From Ruminococcus sp. YE282 (lineage in GTDB: Bacteria; Bacillota; Clostridia; Oscillospirales; Acutalibacteraceae), in the NCBI GenBank assembly GCA_900101355.1, contig FMUV01000001.1, positions 62,001-126,000 on the forward strand: a stretch of 64,000 nt of DNA, written 5' to 3'. Below the pieces are notes generated by a model that worked only from the letters and a program-made list of their open reading frames with translations, was not told the origin of the DNA and made no database searches. The position numbers were made by a program, and so were the translations under genes. Shown piece by piece: positions 45,701 through 54,291 of this stretch. Numbering within the stretch: the first letter of the stretch is position 1; every line of letters begins with the position of its first letter.

Positions 45701-46994
45701 AATCAAGGAAATGCGCCCCATAAGTTGTATATGTTGAAGCAATAGAATAAGTTGATTGTGTGCCGGAACTATTTGTCGTTACCGTTCCAATCTCAACACC
45801 ATCTAAAACAAAATGAACCGTTTTTGATGTAGCTCCATATGGAGTATATGTGAAATTAATAGTTGAACCGGCAACTCTTGAATAAGTATCATCAAACATA
45901 CTTGTGATACTAATATCAATAATCTGCACCGTCCATCTACGGATAATCATATTTCCATATTCGTCAGTTATTGAAATTGTTACTGTTTGAGTACCAGTTG
46001 AGCAATACTCAGTAACATCAAAAACATTGTAAATAGGATTACTGTCCTCGTCATATAATTGATTTCCGCTACTATCCTTACATTGAATTGCGGTACCAGT
46101 TTTAACAACATTATTTCCTACTTTGATTGAATATGTAGCAGAAACAGCCTCACCGCCAGTTTCATAATCAGAAAATGAAGCGTAGATAATAATGCCATTT
46201 GTTTCTACGCTACCAACGGTAGTTACGATATTCGCGGGAGTAATTCTTTCAAATGTCATATTTGTGGCTTGTGAAGAACCGCCACCACCACCGCCTTGTA
46301 ATTCAAACCAAGTGACAACTGTTCCTACTTCTCCTGTTGTATCACCAACATCATCGGGATTTGTATATCTCCAAAGACGTACAACATTATTCTTTTCAAT
46401 TTGTTCGCCATTTTCTTCCACGATTGCAGTACCATAAGATAAATAGTAGTAATAGATTACTTGCTCATCAAGTAATGTATCAACCTCTGCTTTTGTGTAA
46501 GAATCGCCACCAACAGCAATATAATCATTTATATCATCGGCAAAATAACGATAATGAATAAATCCATCTTCCTCGTTACCGATATAGTAATCTATATCTG
46601 TATCGCCAATCGCGGGCAATGAACTTCCAACATATGCCTTCTTATTGTCAGAACCAACTAATACATACCTTGTACCATTGAAACGATACTGTTGGTAAAT
46701 ATCATCCTCGCTATTATAAATGAAATAAATTAAATCCGTATCTCCATCCGCAACAGACGGGAGCTGATTTCCGACATAATCTCCTGCACCCATCGGTGTA
46801 GTTGTAAAATTACCAGTTGTACCCTGAATAATATAAGCCTTATATCTTCCACTTGTTGAGTCCAAAAGTTTTACGCCTTGCCCCGCTTTGGCATTAGGAG
46901 ATGACAGATAGGTATTTAACGCAGATTGTGTGTCAAACACACGATTATCCTCTTGCGAAGGAGATGCCGCATAAGCAATTTTACCTATAATCAT
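39711..46994 (-). CDS. Giant phage tail protein, DGR target with C-terminal variable lectin-like domain
   Basis: 2,427 residues. Order: N-terminal repeats with LPSVADGDTDLIYFIYN and LPAIGDTDIDYYIGNEEDG (about 1-240), a Gly-rich hinge, Ig-like beta domains, a LamG-like domain, a central large domain, a leucine-rich-like stretch (ILEELNIENCNTFTDAS), an InlB-type repeat region, a second LamG-like domain, and a C-terminal DUF6273-like domain of the C-type-lectin/FGE fold type with YWLRSPDTGYAHAFWSVG and SGVRPCFSFYV. The variable repeat encodes this last stretch, so binding specificity is diversified. It likely forms the host-recognition tip. Confidence 0.9.
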   Translation of the reverse strand: MIIGKIAYAASPSQEDNRVFDTQSALNTYLSSPNAKAGQGVKLLDSTSGRYKAYIIQGTTGNFTTTPMGAGDYVGNQLPSVADGDTDLIYFIYNSEDDIYQQYRFNGTRYVLVGSDNKKAYVGSSLPAIGDTDIDYYIGNEEDGFIHYRYFADDINDYIAVGGDSYTKAEVDTLLDEQVIYYYYLSYGTAIVEENGEQIEKNNVVRLWRYTNPDDVGDTTGEVGTVVTWFELQGGGGGGSSQATNMTFERITPANIVTTVGSVETNGIIIYASFSDYETGGEAVSATYSIKVGNNVVKTGTAIQCKDSSGNQLYDEDSNPIYNVFDVTEYCSTGTQTVTISITDEYGNMIIRRWTVQIIDISITSMFDDTYSRVAGSTINFTYTPYGATSKTVHFVLDGVEIGTVTTNSSGTQSTYSIASTYTTYGAHFLDCYITATVDGVPITSNHIYKDIICYANDGELPIIGCIYRYDRYGTVQMNEYSTLNIPYTVYDPSTSSPVVTLSVDGTVVNTLTLSSHSNTWAFKGSEVGSHTLTIACGSTSVTITVNVNDLGYDISPVTTGLAFDFDPTGITNSSSNRLWHDANDNSIALSVSENFDWDNGGYQIDSVTGESYFLVKAGTRATISYNLFGTNPKYDGAEFKLVFKTGNVRDTETTFLSCVSDNIGLKMDVHSATLANSVNVADPLWIPYSEEDIIEFEYNINPSINGLTYNPLIMTYEDGVPYKPAPYSSGTFNTLTGEWNGGAQLHQDTPVPITIGSDDCDVYIYRMKAYSVSLSDSQILDNFIADARDSETMVNRYVRNQVYDDGALTPDSVAEACPQLRVITIDAPYFTNDKDEKVPNTTIGYMYKDGDSVLENWKAVNCKHSGQGTTSNDYGFAGRNLMLYMNDDNTVITLGDDTTTVEKVALTYNGQNPTSIPNNVFNVKVNIASSENANNALLAKRYNDYLPYKMPAQKRDSRVKNTMEFVNCVIFIRENDPDLSSHREFQDTKWHFYALGNIGDAKKTDKTRVNDKNDPKEFVIEIKDNGKPNSGFNTGTGSYPISGSQWAAGNTAYDSLYNNWDSSFEFRYTKADYDPKNNITSVQAEANKQKWRDFYEWVITVSDANFPTELGNWFVVDSALYYYLFTHRYTMIDNRAKNSFWHWSKVYITEAEAAEMGETEASYYTVDNAKAAINEGYRFEMWGYDFDTALGINNSGVMSEQYRYGKEDTDYRSDGDSTSGYLFNEATSVFWCRLRDLMPAEIANMYQTVATNKSSAWDAEHLINEFDNWQSQFPEEIWRLNYEREYTRTYQSGVDRFMTQMMQGRKKYHRRQWERDQAPYFGTKYGLAYYKNTDRISFRCNQPIFEVDSSRIFGNQTTANTYLASSSAAVDQNVKIKQSDNAYKLFVIKSVNGSLTYIPIVEPNYDLTITPYSDLYLTAEFGNEGSTTEQVAIRAKAGQSYTIECPAGRNMSNTMVKIYCGSHIQELSDLSPCYIEDNDFSKATKLRKLIIGNDTLGYRSYITALALSNNPILEELNIENCNTFTDASIDLTNCGNLEKFYASGSNITEVLFANYGKVNDVELPTSMSSIIMRNLNNLEDENFDMPSYSSMRSATIVNGILDTKTLMGNLAGYLNYLYLTGFDWTFSDVDFTSPQDFLIEKLYTITNVTLKGTTRIDRIPYRYVQKYHEKWGDDFVIDATLVVPEYSITFLNDDKTPILSNTDNTPYVEWVDGESATYNPITEGYVNTPTKASSAKYDYTFSHWATFVNNTVGGEYTFGRVLSSNITLIAVYTSTLRTFTVNWYTSPVNSNITSGKWNSKSNSANKTLLHTETNVQYGAEISYDALQKVVCRNVSSGNVTYMESYVFSSWSDSTGSITEDTNVYAVWDYAKIYKNSDNLILEDMMGNRKTLNNMTTAEIAAVCANGEATTFFDDKDYFDFIMGHDYTFSNVNEEVLVPLGEELHLDGLTAVIPTDGQGNQIKLFSADAPSFTMAIDYQFANDANDYAPADKKTLVSCFENPDNGNDGFALRYNSNKANILWGDKNQNVTTSLNRDMVVLRHVQGSNELHIYAFNGGTVDANNYSDDVVTATLTRTSFSNTNAPLVFGGIAEYDSENEIYSATTNSTYIGAGIIYWCKIWYDDLGDTVARKLASWTRDEDRQEYFEVQLDSAGTLFGSPYILSDSSTRANASFVSNNLMRYLHRMNVDNVNVGGWGGNTSTEAKYQASMHYFMQHKFYPAIPDEIRSLIAQVKVPSTEGNRSTNVTNYDSYVYIPCYREAIDNNETKNTPYVSEGSFIGWNTTQMRRVCFRDVITLDTSLLANGNAKHTGSSEPIFGQSKGFYDADNNPNGVSEYDVWYIDNSNACRIYLSAQTIRKKNLSPITWITQGTERVGGWISAYTYWLRSPDTGYAHAFWSVGNYGVTSPNTANLWSGVRPCFSFYVATTE
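39733..39866 (-). repeat. DGR variable repeat (VR)
   Basis: 134 bp at the 3' end of the giant tail gene. Compared with the TR, the codon changes include AAC to TAC, ACC, CAC, GCC, GGC, TCC and CCC, and TGA to TGG. The three non-adenine differences lie within 36 bp of the 3' edge, where the IMH-like end (TGGAGTGGCGTGCGCCCC) is found. Confidence 0.97.
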
Positions 46995-47054
46995 TTTTAA
47001 CCTTCTTTCTTTTTGAAATAAAAAACACCGCGATTCATAAGAATCACGATGTCG

Positions 47055-48204
47055 TTAATATGTTTCAACTATATTTAATTGTACGGTAATATCCACAGTT
47101 GGCGGATTACCAATATAATGCGCTAAAAGTTCGCCGTCATTTTCTTCATTTGTCGTAATGTAAATCGCGGCACAATCATCTCTTAGCATTTGATTATTTG
47201 TCATTTCACTAATTTCAATATCTACTTTTGTTTTTGCCGTTGTTGTATAATCATCCGAAATGTCTACAACTTGTTTTCCATCTACCCAATCATTTGCAAG
47301 CAATACATAATCTAAGAACCGATAAAATTTCCCTTTTACATCTTCCGCGAGTTTTTCATAAGTCACAGACCCATTATTAATAACCATTCCAGCATAATAT
47401 AACAACCTATTTGATAATTCAGTTCCGCTCCAATAGAAGATATATCCATTATCCGCGCTCTCGGGATTAACCATTAAGTAAATTCCGCTCGGTTTATTTG
47501 TTAAATCAGCGGCAGTTGCAAATATACCTTTAGGGCTACCATCTTCAATGCCGTTCAAAAGTGTGTTTAAGGCGGATTCTATTTCAGAATTGAGCTGAGA
47601 TTTTGCGGCTTGAATATCGGAAGTTAATTGCATATTGTTATCACGAATTTCTTTTATAAGATTTGTATTTGCGTTGGTTATTTGAGTATTGAGATTTTCA
47701 ACGTCGCCTTGAATCGCGGCGCGGATTTCTGTAATTGTCGCTTGATACGAATTGCCTAACTCATCAATTTTTGTATCAATGGTTTCCTCGGCTTTCGTTA
47801 TCAGTGCTTCGAGTTTAACCCGCAGTTCGCTCAACTGAACGACTTCGACATTATCTTCATACTCATAATCGTTTGGCTTCGGTTTCGTTTCGACCGGCAA
47901 ATCTATAACATAAATCGTTCTTCCCGATTTTTCCTCAGACTCATATAAAAATACATACATTTTTATTGGTTCTGCTCTTTTGTTCTCGTCGCTTAACAGA
48001 ATGTTCGGCACTACAACAGATACGGTATTATCGGATAGGGTAGAGGTAACGGTTATCGCTTCTTTATCATAACGTTTTGCAAAATGACAAACGGGTGCAA
48101 TATCATAATTGAAATCTGTAATCTTCAAAAAAAACGTTCATATCCCATTGAGTAAGGTGGTCTATCTCATTTCCATATTTATCAAATAATTTCACGCTTG
48201 CCAT
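47055..48204 (-). pseudogene. Baseplate upper protein-like (BppU-type) gene, frameshifted in a T8 tract
   Basis: The gene should start at ATG 48204 (GGAGG upstream), giving ASVKLFDKYGNEIDHLTQWD, typical of BppU N-terminal domains. After codon 26 the frame meets a run of eight T (plus-strand A at 48127-48134) and ends at TGA. The other frame continues KITDFNYDIAPVCHFAKRYD for 356 residues: the rest of the beta domain, a coiled coil (about 100-205), a collar-like part and a C-terminal beta domain related to that of the next gene. Seven T would restore one 383-codon frame. Phase-variable, programmed or an assembly error. Confidence 0.8.
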
Positions 48205-48300
48205 CAAAATCACCTCCAAGTTAGCATACGCAAACCCTCTAAAATAGAGGTGTAAAATGCCGATAAAATTGTAGTTTTATTGACACTTATATTTTTTCTC

Positions 48301-50328
48301 TTATTCACTCAAATCACTCACTTTCGTTAGAGTAACTTGAATAGTTACATTGGCGGTTGGCTTGTTATTGAGAGCGTGGGCGGTGAGGGTAAGAGTACTG
48401 CCGCTTCGCTCGGACGAAATATAGATTCCGCCGCAACCATCCGCACATAATTGATTATAGGCTATACTGTCGATTTCTGTGTCTGCAATAACGTCGCTTG
48501 TAACCACATAAGAAGAAGGCTTTGTTACTGTTTGTTCATTATTTGTGTTCCACCCATTTGACGTAAGGGTATATGAAAATACAACAACTTGATTAGCAAG
48601 AGATGTGGAAGTTGCAATTTCAGTCCAATTATATACAGGGTTTTCAGAAGTGCCGCCGATACTTGTTAATTGGTAACAATGCTCTACCGAAGAACTATCT
48701 GTGTACCAACGTATATCCCACAATTTGCTTGCACTACTTGTGGTTGGACGGCTTGATTTCCTATAAACATTTTGAGAGGCAACATATTTCCAATCATTCC
48801 AATCTCCCCAAGCATCAGATAAAGATTGACTTCTATATAAAACCTCCCCCGTTGATTTATGTAAATATTGAGTGCGATTGCTTGAACCAACAACACAATA
48901 CAAAATGCTAAAAAATCCTTGATAATAAACAGAATATAATGTTTGTTGGTCTATGGCATCATCCACTTCGCTTGAAGTAATAGATTGGTATTTTCTAAAA
49001 TTACCATTTGCAAAAGTATATACACCGCCAGAAGTTATGAATTTTGAACTTCCGTTTGTCGGGGTCGTTTCATATGCAGAACTTGCTATTTTATCTTGTG
49101 TTACCGCGCCACTACCTATTTTACCTTCAGTAACCGCGCCATCCGCAAGTTTTCCGTTTGTTACTGCACCGTCATTTATCTTTCCCGTTGTGACTGCCGA
49201 TAAGCCAAGTTTGTCAGCCGTTACCGCGCCGTCATTTATTTTTGCAGTTGTTACCGCTGATGAGCCTAATTTATCTGCCGTTACAGCACTATCAGCAATT
49301 TTCTGAGTAGTAACCGCATTTGAATCAAGTTTTCCTGCGGTAACTGCACTATCTGCGATTTTTGCGGTCGTAACAGCCCCATCATTAACATTAGTTGTTT
49401 TAACTTCGCCACTTCCGATTTTTGCAGAGGTTACTGCACCATCCGCAAGTTTTGCTGTTGTAACCGCGCCATCTTGAATGTTTCTTGTTGTTCCAGCAGG
49501 CGTCCAGCTTTTCCAAGTATAATTTGCCTCTCCGCTTTCTTGTGTTTTTACACGGGTTGTGATATTACCATAAGTATCTATTTTAACCTGCGCGGCGTAA
49601 TTATATCCCGGAGTTTGCACGCAAAATAGAATACCAACTCTTGCTCCATTTGAATTTTTTACATAATACATTTTTGTTATGTCTGTGGCATTATCTATAT
49701 ATACGCCACCATCATCATATGAACTCTCATTATTTTCGTGAGCAAAAGATATTTGACGATAGTTACCTTGCAAATAGTCATAAATGATTCCGCTCGCCAC
49801 GGGTTTAGTCCCATTATGCTGAATAACAGTATCCAAAGCGACCGTTCCAGATGAGCCGCCACTAATAACCAAACCTACTTGTTGCAACGCTTCGATAAGT
49901 GCGCTAAATTGTGAACTCTGAGCCGCTGCTGCATCTGATACGCCATCGAAAATATAAAAATCCACACCATAAAACTTAGTAACTGAGTTGGCGGTGACTA
50001 AACGGATTTCACCTTTGACCTCTCCGGCAACATCTGTCAATGATTTTGTAATCGGGCAAGAAATAATTCCGTTCTCTCTATCTACGATTGTGCAAGTCAA
50101 TAAATCCTCTGTGTGATTTGAGCGCGTAACTGCAAGTTGAACGCTTGGGTTTCCAGATGACGGGATTTCTATAACATCACGCTCATCTCTTAACTGAAAT
50201 CGAGGTGCTTTAATAACATCGTTATCGGTTATTGTACCGCTATATCCATCGCCTTGAGTCAATGCTAAGCGCCGTCTATTATCTCTCCAAGCGTGTAAGA
50301 CATATACATCATCATAAGAATAACTCAT
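48301..50328 (-). CDS. Phage baseplate/tail fiber protein with AVT repeats
   Basis: 675 residues. N-terminal BppU-like beta domain (about 1-125), a helical linker (AAAAQSSQFSALIEALQQVG), a pyocin-knob-like domain (YDDGGVYIDNATDITKMYYV), then about twelve tandem repeats of DGAVTTAKIADSAVTADKL type (about 285-420) that form trimeric fiber shafts, a second knob-like domain and a C-terminal beta domain (DSIAYNQLCADGCGGIYIS) resembling the end of the upstream paralogue at 47055. SD GGAGGG before the ATG. Acts in tail tip assembly or host binding. Confidence 0.8.
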   Translation of the reverse strand: MSYSYDDVYVLHAWRDNRRRLALTQGDGYSGTITDNDVIKAPRFQLRDERDVIEIPSSGNPSVQLAVTRSNHTEDLLTCTIVDRENGIISCPITKSLTDVAGEVKGEIRLVTANSVTKFYGVDFYIFDGVSDAAAAQSSQFSALIEALQQVGLVISGGSSGTVALDTVIQHNGTKPVASGIIYDYLQGNYRQISFAHENNESSYDDGGVYIDNATDITKMYYVKNSNGARVGILFCVQTPGYNYAAQVKIDTYGNITTRVKTQESGEANYTWKSWTPAGTTRNIQDGAVTTAKLADGAVTSAKIGSGEVKTTNVNDGAVTTAKIADSAVTAGKLDSNAVTTQKIADSAVTADKLGSSAVTTAKINDGAVTADKLGLSAVTTGKINDGAVTNGKLADGAVTEGKIGSGAVTQDKIASSAYETTPTNGSSKFITSGGVYTFANGNFRKYQSITSSEVDDAIDQQTLYSVYYQGFFSILYCVVGSSNRTQYLHKSTGEVLYRSQSLSDAWGDWNDWKYVASQNVYRKSSRPTTSSASKLWDIRWYTDSSSVEHCYQLTSIGGTSENPVYNWTEIATSTSLANQVVVFSYTLTSNGWNTNNEQTVTKPSSYVVTSDVIADTEIDSIAYNQLCADGCGGIYISSERSGSTLTLTAHALNNKPTANVTIQVTLTKVSDLSE

Positions 50329-50361
50329 AAAAGCCCTCCTTTCTTTTTATTAATTTCATAA

Positions 50362-53106
50362 TTAATCCTCATATGTATAAGAATTTGAACTGCTACTTGA
50401 TTGATTAATAGCATCAAATAGTTTTGCGAATCTCTTTTTGAGCGGCTTATTAGAATAATTTGTGTCGAATGTCATTGAGAAGTTACTATCGTCCGCGTGG
50501 TCGATGTGATAACCCATCAAAATCGGGAATTGCCAATCACCGTTATTCAGTTGCAGAGTAACCATTCTTCCCAAAGTCAAATCATCTAAGTTCTTCTCAA
50601 AACCATCCAAATCCATAATATTGGTTGAAGAAACATCAAACTCATAACATTGTTGAGAAATATAATTATCGTGGTCAACTTTAGCTTCCGCATATACACT
50701 TTTTAATGTACTAATTATATCTCCTGCGGAAAAGTTCTCAGAAAAAACAGCGTTTTCATTAGTCCAGTCGCCCTCAACTATGAATTTTTGCAATTCTAAT
50801 ACTTCTTTTGGAGATAAGATAGCATAACCCTCATTGGCAACAGCAGTCTTATAATCCATAGTTAATAAATACCTACTGTTTCTCATAGTTTTATAATTTG
50901 AATCTTTTATGTCTATATTACTATCTCTTTTTGCTAATGCTTCGTAATAGTTTTTTGAAGCACTATATAAGTCTGCAACGTGAGGTTTTCTCCAATTTTC
51001 AGTTACGTCTAAATTTATGACAGAATAATAAATTGGATAATCAACATATCTATTTGTTATACCTTGTGATTCCGCACCTATATTGATTTTATCTGCAACA
51101 CTTCTATATTGAGCAAGAGATTCTGAAATTGAGGATTCATTTTGTATTATTTCAAGAAGTTTACCAACATACGATTGTGCTGCTGATTGATAATCAGACT
51201 TGACACTATCATATGCAGATTGCCACGCTTGAATAGCCTCCCATAAAGTGCGGTTTTTATCAGAATCAGCAATGTATTGCATTTGAGACTTATAAGCAGA
51301 AAAATTATAAAGAATATTATTACCAGTTGGATTAATCAAACCCATACCATATTGGTCATCGGCTGTATGCACCCTAAGTGCGGTAACGGCTCTATCTTCC
51401 GTTGCTTTAATATTTGTTTTCTTAATTGCATTACTCCAAGTTAATATAATATTAGAAGAAGAACCAACCATACCATCTTTTTGTGGCGCACCATTTTTAT
51501 CTATAGAAGTAGGATTTCCACTGATTATATTTATTGTCATATTCTCACTATCAAAGATAAAGAAACATTGATAGGCTTTTTCGACTTCATTCATTAAGAA
51601 AGAGTAAACAACCTCATTATTTACCTCGTCCAAACTACGATATTTACAGCATAACGTCGCTGCGGGAACATTTGATTTTATCTCTGAATCAACATATCCA
51701 ATTTTCCATTCTGGCATATAATCTAATATTTGATTTAACACGCCACGATTACATCTTTGTGGGGCTGTTGATTCATACTTTATTCCGTTATTTTCCCAAA
51801 CATCTCTACGCCAACTTGAAGAAGTTATCAAATTGTAGATTTTATTTGGGAAAAACAATGGCATAGTTCCCTCAGAAAGTGAAAATGTTTTTTGTGTAAG
51901 AATATGTTCATAAGATTTTGCAGTTACAGTTTTTGTTTTATTGATACCATCATTATTTTCTTCTGTATTAGTTATAACCCACCAAACTTGTTTAATAGCA
52001 TAAGATGTTTTTTCTCCAACATTAAACTTGGTTACATTTCTTAATCCGCTATATATTTGCACATAATTTTCTGGCATTAAATGCCACGTCCATTGTTTCG
52101 ATGTTTTTGTGGCTTTTATATCCACGCAATCAAATCGCATATATCCCGTAGAAAGATTAGTAGAAACATCCACGTTATAACCAACATAATACTTTTTTCC
52201 CTCAACAATATCTTCTGGGTCATTTGCAGTAAATACGTTTCCGTTCGATGTTCCTTTTATACCACTGCTATGTATATTTTCTGCAACACCAATATTATAA
52301 GGTATTCCATCAATATCGGTTACAGTTATTGAACCATTATTCGTAGCAATTATCTCAACAGCCCTTCTATGTTTTTTTGTTTGCAAATCGTTTACTCCAA
52401 TACGACTTATGGGGTTTGGCTGCACATATGAATTATCTTCACTATGGAGAAGATTTCTTCTCATAGTTGTACTATCATTATCATCATAAAAAAAACCACG
52501 ATAAATAAAAGTTGGACTTCCAGTTGCTCCCGACCTTATGGCTATAATATCTCCATTCTCAACAGGAATAAAGCTATTACAGCACAAATGTTTATATCCA
52601 TAATACCCTTCATATTGCGAACTATCTGTCAGAGCTTTTTGCTCGGCATACTGATTGTGAGAATCAAAGTAATGTTGCCACTCCCAAGAATAACCCTTTG
52701 ACAACCCTAAATCAAACAATAACGTTTCTTCTTGAACTTCAAAATTGTTTAAACCACCATTAACGTTATATCTCATATTTGTCAAAGGTCTTGGCGTGGT
52801 ATCACTTTTACTTTTTAGAGAATATTCGCTATCATTTAGAATAGGGCTGCCATTAAACTTATATTGTTCAGTAGGGTCTGTTAAATACAATAACATATCT
52901 GGTTTTATGTCATCATAGCGTGGATTATCTATCCATTGATATGTTTCGCTATTATATATTTTTTTGGGGATTTCAAATTTGATTTCAGAGGTAGAATTGA
53001 AATGATAATCACACTCAAATCCATTTATATTTCTTAATACACCAATAGGGTCTTTTTTATTCATCTCATACAAAATAACATTGGGGATTTTATTTAATCG
53101 TTTCAT
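50362..53106 (-). CDS. Phage tail protein, prophage endopeptidase (Tal-like)
   Basis: 914 residues. The N-terminus MKRLNKIPNVILYEMNKKDP, with INGFECDYHFNSTSEIKFEI, is typical of siphophage tail-associated lysin/baseplate hub proteins of the tail endopeptidase family. The C-terminal TLGRMVTLQLNNGDWQFPIL part is the last hub beta domain. It starts one base into the stop of the Dit gene (TAATG), so the two are coupled. It forms the central tail-tip hub. Confidence 0.8.
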   Translation of the reverse strand: MKRLNKIPNVILYEMNKKDPIGVLRNINGFECDYHFNSTSEIKFEIPKKIYNSETYQWIDNPRYDDIKPDMLLYLTDPTEQYKFNGSPILNDSEYSLKSKSDTTPRPLTNMRYNVNGGLNNFEVQEETLLFDLGLSKGYSWEWQHYFDSHNQYAEQKALTDSSQYEGYYGYKHLCCNSFIPVENGDIIAIRSGATGSPTFIYRGFFYDDNDSTTMRRNLLHSEDNSYVQPNPISRIGVNDLQTKKHRRAVEIIATNNGSITVTDIDGIPYNIGVAENIHSSGIKGTSNGNVFTANDPEDIVEGKKYYVGYNVDVSTNLSTGYMRFDCVDIKATKTSKQWTWHLMPENYVQIYSGLRNVTKFNVGEKTSYAIKQVWWVITNTEENNDGINKTKTVTAKSYEHILTQKTFSLSEGTMPLFFPNKIYNLITSSSWRRDVWENNGIKYESTAPQRCNRGVLNQILDYMPEWKIGYVDSEIKSNVPAATLCCKYRSLDEVNNEVVYSFLMNEVEKAYQCFFIFDSENMTINIISGNPTSIDKNGAPQKDGMVGSSSNIILTWSNAIKKTNIKATEDRAVTALRVHTADDQYGMGLINPTGNNILYNFSAYKSQMQYIADSDKNRTLWEAIQAWQSAYDSVKSDYQSAAQSYVGKLLEIIQNESSISESLAQYRSVADKINIGAESQGITNRYVDYPIYYSVINLDVTENWRKPHVADLYSASKNYYEALAKRDSNIDIKDSNYKTMRNSRYLLTMDYKTAVANEGYAILSPKEVLELQKFIVEGDWTNENAVFSENFSAGDIISTLKSVYAEAKVDHDNYISQQCYEFDVSSTNIMDLDGFEKNLDDLTLGRMVTLQLNNGDWQFPILMGYHIDHADDSNFSMTFDTNYSNKPLKKRFAKLFDAINQSSSSSNSYTYED

Positions 53107-54272
53107 TAAAATCCCCCAATTCTATGTAATGATGTAAATGAAACAGTTATTTTATTATCAATAGCACCAAAATAATTCCAACTCCAAGAATATTTACTCA
53201 TCGCAAGATTTGTTGTCAATAGCATAGAAATTTGGAAAACATTTTCACCTCTTGATAAATACAATAAATTTGAGTATTTTGTTGAATTATCAATATAAGG
53301 AGGATATTTTAAGTTGTTTATAATTGATTCTCCATTTATAATCTTTTTATAAGTTCCATATTTACAATCAGCAACTACAGAAAATTCATCTGCATTTCCA
53401 TCAAGCGCCATTACAGAATCATTTGATTTATTAAAAATTTTCAACAAAAAAGTAGTTCCTTCGTTCCATTTATCCTCGCTCGACGGATTATCCGTAATCC
53501 AATAAGCAACATAATAATAAGTTCCAACAACTAAATTTTCGGATGTGGTTGCCGTAAAAATATTTGTTTCAGTATCATATTCTCCGGCGATTTTGTTAGT
53601 AAACCCATCATCGTGTGCTACAACTACATATTCCAGTATGTTACCAGATGTATCTGTAATTGTAAGTTTACCAGGAACGGCACATTGTATTGTTGCGGTA
53701 TGTTTACTCCTTTTTAACGGAACTGTCTTAAAACTAATTTTTGGATTAATTTCCATTCTATCAGGTAAACCGTTCAATTTTATAGTTTTTTTTATAGTAG
53801 AAATTCCTGTGTTTACTCCATCAGTGAAACTTAGCGGTAAATCAATATTTTCATCTCGATACCAAAATCCACTATCATTTCTTACCTTACATCTAAATCC
53901 TCTATATCCATTAACATCCATTATATCTTCACTTGGAATTAATAACGCTCTTAAATAATAATCTTGCCTCTCATTTATTACAACAAATTTCTTCCAACCA
54001 TTTTGACCAAATAGCCAATCCTTTATTTCCTCAACTTGGGTATAAGGAATATTTTCGTCGGGATTAATTATCTCCAAATCAAATTCAAGGGGCTTGTTAG
54101 AATAATCAAGCCCCAAGAGTAATTGACTTGCAGAATGGGGGAGGGTATCAACGGTGGGTTCATATTCAGCACCCGAAATTATGCTTTGATAGTCTTTATT
54201 TATTTCGCAGGAAACAAGATTGTATATGCTCGAACTTTTGCCGGCATATTCAAAAATATCAAATCTGCCCAT
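53106..54272 (-). CDS. Distal tail protein (Dit-like)
   Basis: 388 residues. The N-terminal domain (FDIFEYAGKSSSIYNLVSCE, then QLLLGLDYSNKPLEFDLEII and IKDWLFGQNGWKKFVV) is typical of Dit proteins, which form the hexameric ring joining tail tube and baseplate. The C-terminal part is beta-rich. It lies between tape measure and tail endopeptidase protein, the usual place. SD AAGGAAG before the ATG. Confidence 0.85.
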   Translation of the reverse strand: MGRFDIFEYAGKSSSIYNLVSCEINKDYQSIISGAEYEPTVDTLPHSASQLLLGLDYSNKPLEFDLEIINPDENIPYTQVEEIKDWLFGQNGWKKFVVINERQDYYLRALLIPSEDIMDVNGYRGFRCKVRNDSGFWYRDENIDLPLSFTDGVNTGISTIKKTIKLNGLPDRMEINPKISFKTVPLKRSKHTATIQCAVPGKLTITDTSGNILEYVVVAHDDGFTNKIAGEYDTETNIFTATTSENLVVGTYYYVAYWITDNPSSEDKWNEGTTFLLKIFNKSNDSVMALDGNADEFSVVADCKYGTYKKIINGESIINNLKYPPYIDNSTKYSNLLYLSRGENVFQISMLLTTNLAMSKYSWSWNYFGAIDNKITVSFTSLHRIGGF

Positions 54273-54291
54273 TGTTTACCCACTTCCTTTC

